Positions 21,258 to 31,794 are shown, numbered from the stretch's first letter. The stretch is 64,000 nucleotides of DNA from Sabethes cyaneus (GCF_943734655.1 NC_071355.1:33113964-33177963); one strand, 5' to 3'. Notes: generated by a model from the sequence alone, not told the origin. Numbers and translations are program-made.

Positions 21258-21799
21258 TACCCGAGCAGGAGCGAACAGCAAAATGATATCAAAATGAGTT
21301 ATGGAAATCGAATAACTGGTATCAAAATTTGATCTTGTTTTGGCTGACATAGTTGGTAAAATAACAAAAAATAATATCAAAATTTTGCTCCTTTAAGGCC
21401 AAAAGAATAACTACTTGTGTTATTCGAATAACAAAGCAATAACATGACTGTATTCAGAGTTTAGAATAACATATTTTAGTATTATTAAGGTATTGAATAA
21501 CAAATGCAGTAGCATATGAGGTATTAAAAAATCATTTTATAAAAAATTTATAATCTAAAATCTTATTAATCAATAAATTTTTTTTTATGAAATATATCGA
21601 ATGTCATTTTAAGGTCAAAATAAGATATGATAACAAAATCAGTTATTAAACTCATCTTACAACCACTGTTTAAAATATCTACTCAATAACAAAATGTGTT
21701 ATCATTGTATCTCCATATCTATTCAATAACAAAATATAGCATTATAACACAGTTTGATATTGTTTTTATATTATTTTGCTCTTCGCTCCTGCTCAGGTA
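21258..21799 (+). mobile_element. ~545-bp MITE, ACCCGAGCAGGAGCGAA family, copy 1
   Basis: Ends are TACCCGAGCAGGAGCGAACA and, as reverse complement, TACCTGAGCAGGAGCGAAGA, an inverted repeat of about 30 bp running on as GCAAAATAATA. An inverted second copy lies at 47102-47652 and is similar along its whole length. Interior is AT-rich with repeated AATAACA. No ORF. A partial relative may begin at 41611. Confidence 0.85.
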
Positions 21800-22149
21800 T
21801 ATCTGCTTTTAAGTTTATTCGAAGGATATGGCTTTTAACTTTAAAAGCAAAAAAAAGTTCTTTGCCCAATGCTCAATGTATAAACGTTATGTGAAGCGAG
21901 CTCAGACTGACCTTTTGCTTTCTGGAAATTCGTAAACTCAAAGCGTAAAAGTTCTTCTATTTCTACGGAATCGGCGGATTCGAATCCAAGTCAAATTTTG
22001 AAAGCTATGAAAACGAAATGCAATCTCCGATTTGGCCAAAAACACGGAAACTTATCTCAAAAATGTTATTACCGCTGAAAAATTCAGACATTTAATCACC
22101 GTGAAATTAGACCTTTGTCTGAATTTTACATCTGGCGAAAGTCGGTAGG
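21800..22149. other. No gene recognised
   Basis: AT-rich spacer between a MITE and a LINE 3' end. Confidence 0.4.
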
Positions 22150-22345
22150 TTATGGTAGGCTGGACACGTCGTAAGGATGCCGAACACACAATGTGCAAGA
22201 TGGCTCGACTAGCTCGAAAGTGATTTATGACTTTTAAGACGCCGGAAAAATTGGCGAGTGGGGAGTGGCCCAATATCTATTTGAACGGAGACGACTGCTT
22301 GAAACAGTAGTAGCCACTCCGGCTCTGTGCTGCTGACGACGACGA
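22150..22345 (+). mobile_element. 3' end of an RTE-like LINE
   Basis: Matches 1258-1500 through blocks GACACGTCGTAAGGATG, GATGGCTCGA, AATTGGCGA, GTGGCCCAA and GGAGACGA.TGCTTGAAACAG, ending in a (GAC)n tract at 22335-22346. The element at 1-1516 ends in (GAA)n at the same place, so both copies keep the variable trinucleotide tail. Only ~200 bp survive. Confidence 0.75.
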
Positions 22346-22393
22346 CATAAGGATTAGAAAGCAGCGTTCGATCGGATTAACCATGATCAAATT

Positions 22394-22609
22394 AGGAAAT
22401 TAAATGAAAAGAAAACTTATCCAATTTAATTCTTATTCTTTATTCTTGACAGATACGTATTTCGCCTACAACTTGCAGGCTTCCTCAGTGTCTGTTTTCG
22501 AACTTTGTCTGTTCGTTAAAATATACATAGTAGAATTAAATTGGATAAGTTTTCTTTTTATTTAATTTCCAGGTTTCGTATTCTACTAAGACGCTCCAAA
22601 AACTTCAGT
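22394..22609 (+). mobile_element. 216-bp retroposon-like insert with 12-bp target duplication
   Basis: CATGATCAAATT occurs exactly at 22382-22393 and at 22610-22621, flanking the insert. Inside, GGAAATTAAATGAAAAGAAA at the left recurs inverted at 22540-22572. The right end, TTTCGTATTCTACTAAGACG and CTCCAAAAACTT, recurs in a short copy at 54517-54577. Long target duplications suggest LINE-assisted retroposition, while the inverted ends look MITE-like; the class is open. Confidence 0.6.
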
Positions 22610-22639
22610 CATGATCAAATTGATTATGAAATGTGTACA

Positions 22640-22745
22640 GTTCGTTGGTAGTTACAGTTTCAAAAACAGGCGATCCGCAAGGCGGCAATTTGGACCCAAT
22701 TCTATTAACGATGTGTTTCAACAATGTGGCCATGTTCTTCTGTAA
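22640..22745 (+). pseudogene. CR1/Jockey-type RT fragment
   Basis: The plus strand encodes TGDPQGGNLDPILL and CFNNVAMFF, a decayed version of SGVPQGSNLGPLLFSLFFND seen in the LINE at 27.1-29.1 kb. Only about 30 codons are recognisable. Confidence 0.6.
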
Positions 22746-22981
22746 CAAATCCTAGAAAACTCATTTGTCAGATCGAATATCAAGAATTGCAGTGCAGTAA
22801 CTCGAACGAACTTACAACAATAGTCCTTATCAATGGACGCAGTTGCGATATGGCTCTACAGGAAGGGGAAAAAACTCGAACTTGAGTTTTGCTTATACCA
22901 AGCACACTTTAGACAGGTCTTTGGTAGCCTTCAAATCAAAAAAATTGGGTGATAAAGATATTGGATATTGGATTTAATCAC

Positions 22982-23176
22982 TTAGTTGGTTTCGAGGTAC
23001 GATGCTGGTACAACTAGCCAGTCGTCTGGGCTAGGCAGTGCTGCTAGATAGAGTCAGTAGGATTATTGTACTAGCCCCGTAACTGTCCTGGACTTCACAG
23101 CCGGCTATTAGTTTGTCGATAAAGGGGGGCCAAAGCTTAGAAAAGACGTTTAAGCCCAAGGTTTCGCCGTTTTTTG
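22982..23176 (+). mobile_element. tRNA-derived SINE, copy 2
   Basis: Shows GGTACGATGCTGGTACAACT, AGCCAGTCGTC, AGAGTCAGTAGGATTATTGT, ACAGCCGGCTATTAG and TCGATAAAGGGGGGCCAAAG. The B box is deleted relative to copy 1, so it could not be transcribed by Pol III as such. Confidence 0.7.
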
Positions 23177-23741
23177 GATGAAAATTTTACCAACGCTAAC
23201 TGGAAAAAACCAAATGGGTGATGAAGGAATTTCAGGCTACGCCAAAGGGTTTTTCGAGTCGATCAGTCAGAAGGCTAATTGATTTGCTCTCTCTCTCTGT
23301 CGGATGTTTCCTTCTCTGACCAGCGGAGAATTTTTTTCTTTTGCAGTGCTTTGCAAAAGAAAGAAAATTATTTCATACTTTGGCTAAATTTTATAAACAA
23401 ACGAAAGGGGCATCCATGGTGAACCCACCCCTTCCAGCTTTTCTTTGCGAACTATTAAAGATGGACACAAGAAGTAAGTTTAAAGACACAAGCCTTCTAC
23501 GAAACCGTTGATACCACAATAGATCAAAATAATGATCGCAGTGGTCAAACCTTCCGACAAAAAAACATTGATGGCAAGCTTTGGACGATATTTTTGACGT
23601 AGGACTACGTCTTATCGCAGGGTGTCATTCTATTATTTAGATTCCAGTTACCATCACGAAAATATGAAATAAGTTCGCTATTGGGCCGTATGAATAAAAC
23701 AGTTTCTGTTCGACAGCCTTCCCATCCCACTGTTAGTGTAC
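23177..23741. other. No gene recognised
   Basis: AT-rich DNA with a (CT)n tract near 23290. The palindrome GACGTAGGACTACGTC lies near 23596, recalling the GTAGGACTAC motif of the histone loci. Confidence 0.4.
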
Positions 23742-23862
23742 AGGACAATTGCAGGTGTAGTTTTACGCTCCTGTTGACTCTAACAGTCTCTCTCAGTCAT
23801 TCTAACATACGACGACTGGAATGTTAGACCAGTACCGTACCCCGAGGCCAACTAGAGGGCCT
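23742..23862 (-). mobile_element. tRNA-derived SINE, inverted partial copy
   Basis: The minus strand gives GGCCTCGGGGTACGGTACTG, GTCTAACATTCCAGTCGTCG, GAGACTGTTAGAGTCAACAG and CAATTGTCCTGTACACT, matching the head and middle of the SINE family. Confidence 0.65.
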
Positions 23863-26800
23863 ATCCAAGGCGACATAACCGTTGAAAAAATTTCGATTCT
23901 CTATTGAAATTGATTTTGTAACTATCCATACACGAAAAGTGGATGAAAAATAATAATGCACCTCTTAAAAATCATGTTTTTCAAAATACCTTCTTAACGG
24001 GACATAACCAACGTATTGAAACAAACTTATTTTAGCTTTGTTAGTATATGTTTGGGGATGATTTCTATAACTTTTGAACTTTGAAACAAACAACAACCCA
24101 AAAAAAAAGAAGAAGGCGAATTTTTATTTTTTCCACCAATTTTTTCTTCTTCCTCCTTTTTCTTAGGCTGTGTTTTGTTCATTATTCAGAAAGAATATGC
24201 ATACTTTTATGATAATCATTTTGCACGTTTCACAGCACTTTCGCACATACTGGAATCACACTCAATTCAAAATATGGCCTTGATTGACTTTCTTTCCTTC
24301 ACACAGAACAACTGCAGGCGCTAAACACTGCTAACTCAAGTATCTATCCGTCGAGGAGTAAGATGACTTGCTTGTTAGACCACCATCATACACCGGGACC
24401 AACTACCGGGAGGAAAAGTCACACTCAATTGAACGGAAAAGGAAAACAAACCAATTTTCAAACAACTTCCAGCTATTAATTGCAGTTTTCTCTGGAAATG
24501 ATTTCGGTGACTCGTCTTTCAAACTATCAAATCAAAAAAAACGTAGAAGCTTACACACCAGCAGAACCATTTACGCCAAAACGGCAATGCACACGACAAA
24601 GGCGTAAAATTGCCCTGAATCGGCCTACCGATTCAGATGAAAGGGAAATTCAGTGTTGTAGACACACAGACACAGGCCGACACAGGCCAATCCAAAACGG
24701 CATCGCCAATATCATCATCATCACACACCGAAAACTGCACTATTTTCCCTCACCGTACATCAATCTGTTTTCTTCTTCACTGAATGCACGCACCACACCA
24801 CACCGCACCGTGTGATAGTGAAACTAGTTTCGAGCCGAGATTTCAATTTTCCATTTTTCCTCGCGGCATTCCGGTTGCCTCTTGCGCGGATCACAGATTC
24901 CGCGTGATCTACACTCGCTCGCTCGCTCGCACCGTTTCCAAACAGCACACGTCCGCCTAAGGAGCTCCTTAGCCTAGCCTAGAAAGCCGCCTCTCCGTTC
25001 GTGTTCCTGTCGCTCGTATGGGACACGGATTTGATTGATCCATCCGCGATCGATCGCCTCAGAACTTGAACCGCGCGCGGGCGTTTTGTGCCGAGCACTC
25101 GCGAACACCGTCGACCGTTTAGTGAACCGGCTGGAAGTGGACTGTGAAGCCTGAAGTCGAGCAGAGCTGACTTTGAGCAAGGTAGACCAGAATTGCAAAT
25201 TGCTTCTCCTGTTTCAGCTCGCGCGCGCCCGCCAACCACGGTGCCGCCGGATCGACGACGGGGTGTTGCTGCTGCTGCTGCTGATTGCTGTTGCTGTTGT
25301 TATTGCACCCAAACACTCGAAATGGCTTGTGCTGACAGTCGCCGCGCGCGCTTCGGCAAATGCTCTCTCGCTATCTCTTGGTCCGCTGCGCAGCCGATGG
25401 AGAAAAACTAACCATATATGAAACGAGTATATTGAAGACTCGGTAGCACGTACGAATCTACGACCACCACTGTACTGCAGTGCAGGCGATTATATGCAGT
25501 TTTACATATGGGACATACAGTACATTAGTAACAGTACTACTAACACAGAAAGACGTTACCGAACATAGTATAATACTGGTGCTGGCATGCCGCCATTCCG
25601 CGGGAGAGAGGCCCACATGAATGACGGTATAAAACATATCAATGTTGCTGATGGTGAAGGAGGAGATGCAAGAGAAATGTTGTCTCCGAAATGCATCAAC
25701 CATAAAAATGTTTCTGTATCTAGCAAATCGTCGAAAATCAACCTAAAACAGGATCTTGTACTCTCTCCTGTCAACTTTTGCGCTATTCGAGAATGGATCT
25801 GAAGCCGTCCTCCTGTTGCATCGGTGCTCTTGGAAGTTGGAACACTATATGGTGCTATTTTGCGCGCTTGCTGCTGTAAATAAATTTACATTTTACCATA
25901 CAACCAAGTCAAGAGCAAGGGAGGTAGCTGGCGAGAGGAGTTGCAAACCATCGTTGCTGCATTTACTTGCTAATATGGGAGAAGCTCGTTTTAAGTGAAT
26001 TGTATATAAATATTATTGTGTATCCCTGTTTCTATCTATATTAATTTCACTTCTACTTTTATTCTATCGCCCGGCGACTAATAGATTTTTTATCGTCAAC
26101 GTGGGAGCTTATGATCTTTTGTTGTTATTTGGTAAGCTTCGGGCTAAGAGGGGCGGTCTTCTTTATTCTGAAGGAGTGGAGGAACTTCAGTGGAAGTTGA
26201 TCCACTCGCATGCAGCGATGAATAGACATACTAAGTTCGTTTAGAGTTGTGATAAAATATAATTTTTATACAAAAATTATGTATAATGAGTAAGTTTACA
26301 CAACATTAAAAAAAAAGATGTTTTTCGCTCTGATCTCGTAATTTCAAATGATAGAGATATCGGCAGAAGAAATCAATTAAATTAAATATAGATTGTACCT
26401 ATAAAGGAAGCAGCAAAATTGTGGAGAAGAAACAGCGGAAAATTAGAAATAGCCAGGGTCAAATCATCATTACGTAATACTTTACTAGACTATGAGCAAC
26501 GATATCTCGTTCGCATGTTTTTTTTTGCACTGCACAGTGTAATATTTCCAAAAAACATAACAGTTTTACTAAACTTATATTAATGTTGTTCAACTGCTCC
26601 CTTGCCTTACTTTACTGTATTTTATTACAGTTTGATTTGGTTACAGACGAAATAAGACGCTTATAGTATTAGAATAAAATTTATACAAAACGTAGTGATT
26701 CATTTTTAGCCAGCAAAACAAATTTACAAGCAATAATAAATTGAAAATAACTTACAGTTGGTGAAACCACAAATCTTGCCTGAAATACGTTGAATACTGA

Positions 26801-26909
26801 CCTGAAAAGAAAGAAAACGTTGCATTAGTCTGACATTCTGTTTGGCTTGTTTCTCATTTCTAAGCACTTTGCCGTCAAGTTAACATTAAGTTTCTCATGG
26901 GAGTAGAAA
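23863..26909. other. No gene recognised; contains a CpG-rich promoter-like block
   Basis: 23863-24370 is AT-rich. 24960-25430 is CpG-rich, with CGCGCGCG and ACCGCGCGCGGGCG runs and a (CTG)n tract near 25265-25283. At 25180 GAGCAAG|GTAGAC could be a splice donor ending a noncoding first exon that begins near 25110, but no core promoter element is clear. A CA/TATA-rich, gene-poor stretch continues to 26909. Confidence 0.4.
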
Positions 26910-27070
26910 GGTCATTACAAATATTTTTTAAAGTTTTTGTCCTTCGGATGCACGGCGACTCAAGGGGGAAGGGGGTCGAAAACAACAAAGATTTTTTTAA
27001 CCACACAAAAAAAAATTAAGATTTTAAGGAATTTTTACTTGAAGTTTAATCGTGAAACCTGAATCTATAC

Positions 27071-29146
27071 TTGCTTTTCATATATAAGTTATTAGCAGTA
27101 CTTTTGTTCATCCAAACTGTGACTTCGCTGTTTTGTGCATATGTTCCCAAACCTAAACCGAAGCGTAAACCTCCATGGTCAAACCACCGTCTCCGCGTCC
27201 TTAAGCGCAAAAGAGCAGCTGCATTGAAGAGGTACTCCCGCTCTAGAAATGTAAACACCAAGCTAGATTTCACTGCCGCAAGCTCCCGGTACAGAAACTA
27301 CAACCGTCAACTGTACTCGATTTACGTTAAGCGAAAGCAATACGAGTTGAAACAGAACCCCAAACTGTTTTGGTCGTTTGTGAACGAGAAACGCAAGGAG
27401 AATGGTCTTCCTGCTAAAATGTTTCTTGGTGAACAATCTTCAAGCAGACTTGAAGATACCTGCAGCTTATTTGCTCAACAGTTCTCGAGTGTTTTCAGCG
27501 ATAGTGATGTATCAGTTGAAGAGATTGATGAGGCTATTAAGCTTGTTCCAGAGAACCTCTGCAATATCAACATCGATAATTTCTCCGTGAACGATGTCAT
27601 GAACGCTTTAGATAAATTGAAGTCGTCTGCAAATCCCGGGCCGGATGGTATTCCCGCTCTCGTATTAGAAAAATGTGCAGGGACACTCGTGCATCCACTC
27701 CGCAAAATATTCAATCGTTCTCTAGGTGAGGAAACGTTCCCAGCAATTTGGAAAAAGTCTTTCGTTTTTCCTGTGTATAAAAAAGGAAGCAAAAGTGATG
27801 TTGCAAATTACCGTGGAATCACTTCACTATGTGCAGGATCTAAAGTGTTTGAATTACTCATTAGTGAGGCATTACAGCGTAACGTCACATGCTATGTTTC
27901 ACCTGATCAGCATGGGTTCTATCCTGGTCGCTCCATCAATACAAACTTGGTCGAATTCACTTCATTTTGTATCCAGCATATCGAAAACGGAGCCCAGGTG
28001 GATACTGTCTACACCGATATTAAAGCTGCGTTTGATCGCGTCAACCATCGTCTACTTTTAGCGAAGTTGAAACGTCTAGGAGCCTCCGTTTCATTCACGC
28101 GTTGGCTAGCATCGTTTCTCTCCAACCGCTTTCTATCGGTAAAAGTGGGAAACTTCAGATCTCAGGAGTTCCTGATAAGCTCTGGCGTGCCGCAAGGTAG
28201 CAATTTGGGACCACTGTTATTCTCGCTTTTCTTCAATGACGTCTGCTTAGCGCTACCGCCCGGATGTAGGATTATGTATGCAGACGATTTGAAAATCTTT
28301 TTCGTGGTACGGTCGAAAGAGGACTGCAAGCGACTTCAACAGTTGGTTGATTTGTTTTTTGAATGGTGTTCGTACAACAGACTTACTATCAGCGTAGCAA
28401 AGTGTATAGTGATTATGTTTACCAGAAAAAAATCACCTTTGGACTACTGCTACACTATTAATTGCCAGCCAATTCAGCGAGAAATAGTGGTGAAGGACCT
28501 TGGAGTTTTGTTGGACGCCGAACTGACTTTCCAGTGCCACTATAACCACATTATCGCAAAAGCGAACAAAAACCTGGAATTCATTATGCGGATAGGAAAG
28601 GATTTCCATGACCCTTACTGTTTGAGATCTCTCTACTACTCATTAGTGCGGTCTACCCTTGAAACAGCTGCAGTGGTTTGGAGCCCTTATATCGCAGCGT
28701 GGTCCATGAGGATTGAAGCTGTGCAAAGAAGGTTCATCAGGTCTGCATTGCGGTTCCTTCCGTGGACGAACCCGCTTGAACTCCCACCGTATGAAAGTCG
28801 TTGTAAACTATTAAGTATGGATACCTTATGGAGAAGAAGAGACTGCATGCGTGCCGTATTTATTGCAAAATTACTTTATGGAGAAATAGACGCACCGAAT
28901 ATTCTGATGCAAGTAAATATAAACGCAGCTTCCAGGTCTCTACGGTCTAATAACTTTCTTCGCCTGGCATTCCACAGGACGGCTTACGGTCAAAATGAGC
29001 CAATTCGAGCAATGTGTAATATGATGTATTGTAATTACACGTGTAATTTAATGACGTGTATCATTTGTTTGACTTTTGTATTACTAGTAACTGTTTTAAG
29101 AATCGTGTTCATAATTTTTATTAATTTCGTGTGTCAGATGATATAA
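27071..29146 (+). CDS. LINE ORF2 C-terminal polyprotein: reverse transcriptase
   Basis: A 691-codon uninterrupted frame encodes the RT half of a CR1/Jockey-type ORF2, which would copy LINE RNA onto a nicked target. Motifs in order: SSANPGPDGIPALVL (about residue 185), FVFPVYKKGSKSDVANYRGI (about 230), PDQHGFYPGRSINTNLVEF (about 278), YTDIKAAFDRVNH (about 313-325, catalytic Asp), SSGVPQGSNLGPLLFSLFFN (about 369) and YADDLKIFF (about 402-410, catalytic DD). A thumb/connection region follows to a hydrophobic C-terminus. The EN domain is missing, so the element is not autonomous. The first roughly ten codons, including the Met at 27071, come from the host MITE and not from the LINE. The RT itself has no stop or frameshift, so the insertion is comparatively young. 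Relatives: 36670-37970 and 22640-22745. Confidence 0.92.
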   Translation: MLFIYKLLAVLLFIQTVTSLFCAYVPKPKPKRKPPWSNHRLRVLKRKRAAALKRYSRSRNVNTKLDFTAASSRYRNYNRQLYSIYVKRKQYELKQNPKLFWSFVNEKRKENGLPAKMFLGEQSSSRLEDTCSLFAQQFSSVFSDSDVSVEEIDEAIKLVPENLCNINIDNFSVNDVMNALDKLKSSANPGPDGIPALVLEKCAGTLVHPLRKIFNRSLGEETFPAIWKKSFVFPVYKKGSKSDVANYRGITSLCAGSKVFELLISEALQRNVTCYVSPDQHGFYPGRSINTNLVEFTSFCIQHIENGAQVDTVYTDIKAAFDRVNHRLLLAKLKRLGASVSFTRWLASFLSNRFLSVKVGNFRSQEFLISSGVPQGSNLGPLLFSLFFNDVCLALPPGCRIMYADDLKIFFVVRSKEDCKRLQQLVDLFFEWCSYNRLTISVAKCIVIMFTRKKSPLDYCYTINCQPIQREIVVKDLGVLLDAELTFQCHYNHIIAKANKNLEFIMRIGKDFHDPYCLRSLYYSLVRSTLETAAVVWSPYIAAWSMRIEAVQRRFIRSALRFLPWTNPLELPPYESRCKLLSMDTLWRRRDCMRAVFIAKLLYGEIDAPNILMQVNINAASRSLRSNNFLRLAFHRTAYGQNEPIRAMCNMMYCNYTCNLMTCIICLTFVLLVTVLRIVFIIFINFVCQMI

Positions 29147-29178
29147 ATATACATAATGATAATGATAATGATAATGAT
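27095..29178 (+). mobile_element. 5'-truncated CR1/Jockey-type LINE inserted in the MITE
   Basis: The MITE sequence is recognisable up to about 27090 and resumes at about 29180 (CCCATGCAAAA, where the intact copy has TTTCATGCAAAA), so the LINE is bounded by it. Its 3' end carries an ATAATG/TGATAA tandem tract at 29150-29178, as in LINEs that end in short repeats instead of poly(A). The endonuclease domain and ORF1 are absent, which is ordinary 5' truncation. The target duplication is not resolved. Confidence 0.8.
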
Positions 29179-29347
29179 TTCCCATGCAAAACACCTTCCA
29201 AAATAGAGTCAAAATCGAAAAAAAAATGTTTTGCAGTGTTTCGAAAGTTACACTATTTGTACTTCCACTTTTGTTTCGTGCTGGAAGCGTTAACACTCCG
29301 TTAACTCTTTTTTCGCGTTCTTTAGGCTGTAAAACCCACAAATAACA

Positions 29348-29356
29348 GATTTTATA
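29348..29356. repeat. 9-bp target-site duplication, left
   Basis: GATTTTATA directly precedes the foldback element and is repeated exactly at 34854-34862. The intact MITE at 17991 has the same GATTTTATA once at the equivalent place, on its minus strand, confirming that the 9 bp are target sequence. Confidence 0.93.
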
Positions 29357-29994
29357 GCAGATATCAAGATGGCTTGACAATATAATTTTTTTTAAAACTT
29401 TTATCACCAATATTTAGTGGTTAATTTGTGGCTTCGAAATCCAATTTGTGGTAATTTGTGGTTACGTACTTTCTGAGATTTTTTCATAAAATTAAGTCAA
29501 GCCATCTTTGAAATTGATTTCGCGATAAACACATCGGATTACAATGTTTTATATCTTAATCGAAAGCTTTTTATTTGTGGTTCACGAATATATGATTTTT
29601 AATGTTGTTATTGTAAGTATAATCGCAAAAATCCGTTTTTTAAAATTTACAATAAAACGTAAACATATCTGCTGTTGATGACGTTACTTGAGCTATTAGT
29701 AATGCTGCTATCTGTCGATAATGGCGCTAGCTGTATGTGACGCTCAGTAAAGCCCTTTAAATGTAAATTTTGAGTTTGAACGACTGCCATCAAATAGTAG
29801 TTCAAATCGAACTATTAAAATTCGTTCCAATCGAAATGGGACAATGTTTAACGTTTCTTAAAAGCTCACCCAACAAAAAGTATCGTTACTTATTGTATAA
29901 AATATGAAAATTTACATTTTAAACACTAAATATCGCTTACGGTGATGATTTTCAGCATGTGCGAAGCCTATTAAAACGAAAATAAGGGCTGAAA
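29357..29994 (+). repeat. Left 638-bp terminal inverted repeat
   Basis: Pairs with 34216-34853 over its whole length with about 97% identity by eye, ending inward at AGGGCTGAAA. The inner part includes TGACGTTACTTGAGCTATTA and CTGTCGATAATGGCGCTAGC, conserved in both arms. No ORF; if transposase-binding sites exist they are likely in the terminal subrepeat, which contains TTAATTTGTGGCTTCGAAAT. Confidence 0.93.
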
Positions 29995-30001
29995 GAAACA
30001 T

Positions 30002-30485
30002 TAAGTCAAGCCAGCTTTGACAATTTTTTTTGTAAAACTTTTTCACCGATATTTAATGGTTAATTTGTGGCTTCGAAATCCAGTTTCTGGTGACGTACTT
30101 TCCGAGATTTTTCCAAAAAATCTAAGTTAAGCCATCTTTGAAATTGATTTCGCGATAAACACATCGGATTTACTCATTTGCAGCCGTAATGTGCCTTATT
30201 TTTTGGCTTGACTTAGTTTTTCGGAAAAATCTCGGAAAGTACGTAACCACAAATTACCACAAATTAGATTTCGAAGCCACAAATTAACCACTAAATATTG
30301 GTGAAAAAGATTTACAAAAAAATATTGTCAAAGCTGGCTTGACTTAATTTTTCTTTGGAAAACTTGGCTTGACTTAGTTTTTTTGGAAAAATCTCGGAAA
30401 GTACGTAACCACAAATTACCACAAATTGGATTTCGAAGCCACAAATTAACCACTAAATATTGGTGAAAAAGATTTACAAAAAGTA
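30002..30485. repeat. Subterminal cluster of three foldback subrepeats
   Basis: One copy in direct orientation (30002-30150) and two inverted copies (about 30200-30345 and 30355-30485) of the terminal ~150-bp unit, recognised by TTAATTTGTGGCTTCGAAAT, GGTTACGTACTTTC..GAGA and AAGTCAAGCCA. The direct and inverted copies can pair with each other, giving a local hairpin inside the element. Confidence 0.85.
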
Positions 30486-30552
30486 TAAGGGTCCATACCT
30501 AGTGGCACGGGCGCAGGCTTGAAGTAGGACTACGAATGTAGAGCAATTCGTC

Positions 30553-30980
30553 TCCCAATCGTAACACCAGACAGAGCATTTCCCACCAATTTAAGCCCTT
30601 CTGCTTCCGCGACCAAAATTTTGGTTTTCTAGCTTATTTAATATTCTATTATAGCAGCTTATTGTCAATTGCAAGTAAAATTGTTCCATCCAAAGTGCGA
30701 TGTCGCTCATAAAAGTGCTATTTTGCATTAAATCGTTTCGGTATCTTCGGTGCACTTTTTTGTTATCTTCCAAACAATAAGTGCGCCGAAGAGACCGAAA
30801 CGATTTAAGCTAAAATAGCACTTTTATGAGCGATTGCGCACTTATTGATTGGACAATTTTCCTTGCAATTGACAATAATAGATCGATGTTTCGAATCCAA
30901 CACGGTCGGCGTAATTTACACTCCACACCAAACAATAACCGGCTGCTGCCGAGTTTTACCACCTTTGCCGTGTCCGGAAA
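30553..30980 (-). pseudogene. Histone H2A pseudogene, copy 1, split by a MITE
   Basis: On the minus strand it opens with SGHGKGGKTRQQP (H2A starts SGRGKGGK), then NYADRVGFETSIY (H2A NYAERVGAGAPVY), then after a 220-bp inserted MITE continues AAIIEY and EAEGLKLVGNALSG and VTI (H2A AAVMEYLAAEVLELAGNA, LSGVTI). The start ATG is lost, an inserted AT-rich piece interrupts MEYLAAEV, and the C-terminal docking segment is replaced by the GTAGGACTAC motif. It is thus a decayed canonical, replication-dependent H2A, a core nucleosome protein. It forms the left copy of the duplicated H2A-H1 unit; its H2B partner is deleted. Confidence 0.85.
30659..30878. mobile_element. 220-bp palindromic MITE inside H2A copy 1
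   Basis: Left TTATTGTCAATTGCAAGTAA and right (reverse complement) TTATTGTCAATTGCAAGGAA begin near-perfect arms of about 95 bp, both containing GCTCATAAAAGTGCTATTTT and TTAAATCGTTTCGGT. It splits the H2A codons for ..SIY and AAIIEY. H2A copy 2 lacks it, so it arrived after the histone unit was duplicated or captured. Confidence 0.85.
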
Positions 30981-31081
30981 GGGAGATAAAATCGTAACTC
31001 TCATTATTATTTGCAACCCAAACAATGCGAAAATGATGCCGTTCGCAAAATCAATTCAACTGCTTCATATACTTATTCAGT

Positions 31082-31097
31082 AGTTCTTAAAAGAACT
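31082..31097 (-). promoter_or_regulatory. Histone 3' stem-loop, H1 copy 1
   Basis: The minus strand reads AGTTCTTTTAAGAACT: perfect 6-bp stem, loop TTTA, preceded by AGAAAACAATC and followed by ACTGAATAAG. It is identical to that of H1 copy 2 at 32932. In life this structure binds SLBP and directs U7-dependent 3' processing. Confidence 0.82.
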
Positions 31098-31480
31098 GAT
31101 TGTTTTCTACCAGCTGTTAATAATACAAATCGAAGAAATTTACTGCTTGGCAGCAGCTTTTTTCGGACCGTATTCTCCGTTAGAACTTCTTTTGGCTTTG
31201 GAGTTTTCGATGCCTTTACTATGGTTTGGACCAGCTTTCTCTTGTTGAAAACTAACTTCAAAGCCTTTTTCACGAATGTGTCCAACCTTGAAACGTCACA
31301 ATTGTAGCTGGCGGCGATATACTTCTATACTTCTCCTCGTTGCAAGGATGCGTTGACTCTTCGGTTTATTGGCGTCTCGCTTAATGAATTTGGATGTCTT
31401 CGTTGCCTTATTCCGGGGAAGTAACAACAGCTGAAGCTCAACGATTTTCGAGCGGATTCTATAGAGCGTAAATTAAATAC
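31098..31480 (-). pseudogene. Histone H1 pseudogene, copy 1
   Basis: Minus-strand blocks: TSKFIKRDANKP near the N-terminus, then KYIAASYNCDVSRLDTFVKK, ALKLVFNKRKLVQTIVKAS and KTPKPKEVLTENTVRKKLLP. The linker-histone winged helix typically has KYI.A.YKCD...L..FIKK.LK..V..G.LVQTKG.GASGSFKL, so the match is clear, although the S.HPP..DMV...I..L block is deleted and the FKL wing is lost. Two or more frame changes occur before KYIAAS. The lysine-rich tail is short and the 3' stem-loop follows directly. Linker histone, normally nuclear and S-phase expressed; here not translatable. Confidence 0.85.
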
Positions 31481-31524
31481 AATCAACCTTTGATTCAAAG
31501 GGAATTTAATCCATAGCTCTTCTC

Positions 31525-31532
31525 CTATATAT
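31525..31532 (-). promoter_or_regulatory. TATA-like element upstream of H1 copy 1
   Basis: The minus strand reads AAATATATAGGAGA. The equivalent TATATA box is present upstream of H1 copy 2 (33560-33566) and of the H1/H2A chimera (60146-60153), in each case followed by GAGCTATGG and a GCTCTATAGAATCCG segment. This suggests the original H1 promoter was copied with the gene. Confidence 0.55.
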
Positions 31533-31755
31533 TTCTTTCATCCGTGTTAGGGAAGCATTGGTGTGGGAAGGCAAAAATAAAATTAAAGCAACGTCATGAG
31601 TTAGAAGACCGCATGGTGAGTCACCACATATTAAACGTTTTATAGATCAAATCAGAAGAAATTCTTCATGATTTAAAGAATCGGCGACATTTGGAAATTT
31701 AAATAAAGAAATTTAGTATACAGAAAATTGTCATCTCTTCATAAACAAATTCGTT

Positions 31756-31771
31756 CGTCCTAAAAAGGACG
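31756..31771 (-). promoter_or_regulatory. Histone 3' stem-loop, H2A copy 2
   Basis: The minus strand reads CGTCCTTTTTAGGACG: perfect 6-bp stem, 4-base T loop, preceded by CCGCAACC and followed by AACGAA, close to the consensus histone signal. It lies about 26 bases after the H2A coding remnant. Confidence 0.85.
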
Positions 31772-31794
31772 GGTTGCGGTAAATTATGTGGTTG

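Noticed and set aside
27071..27100. Native N-terminus of the LINE protein at Met 27071
   Set aside because: These codons align to the host MITE (compare the intact copy at 17991-18462); the true ORF2 start is lost by 5' truncation.
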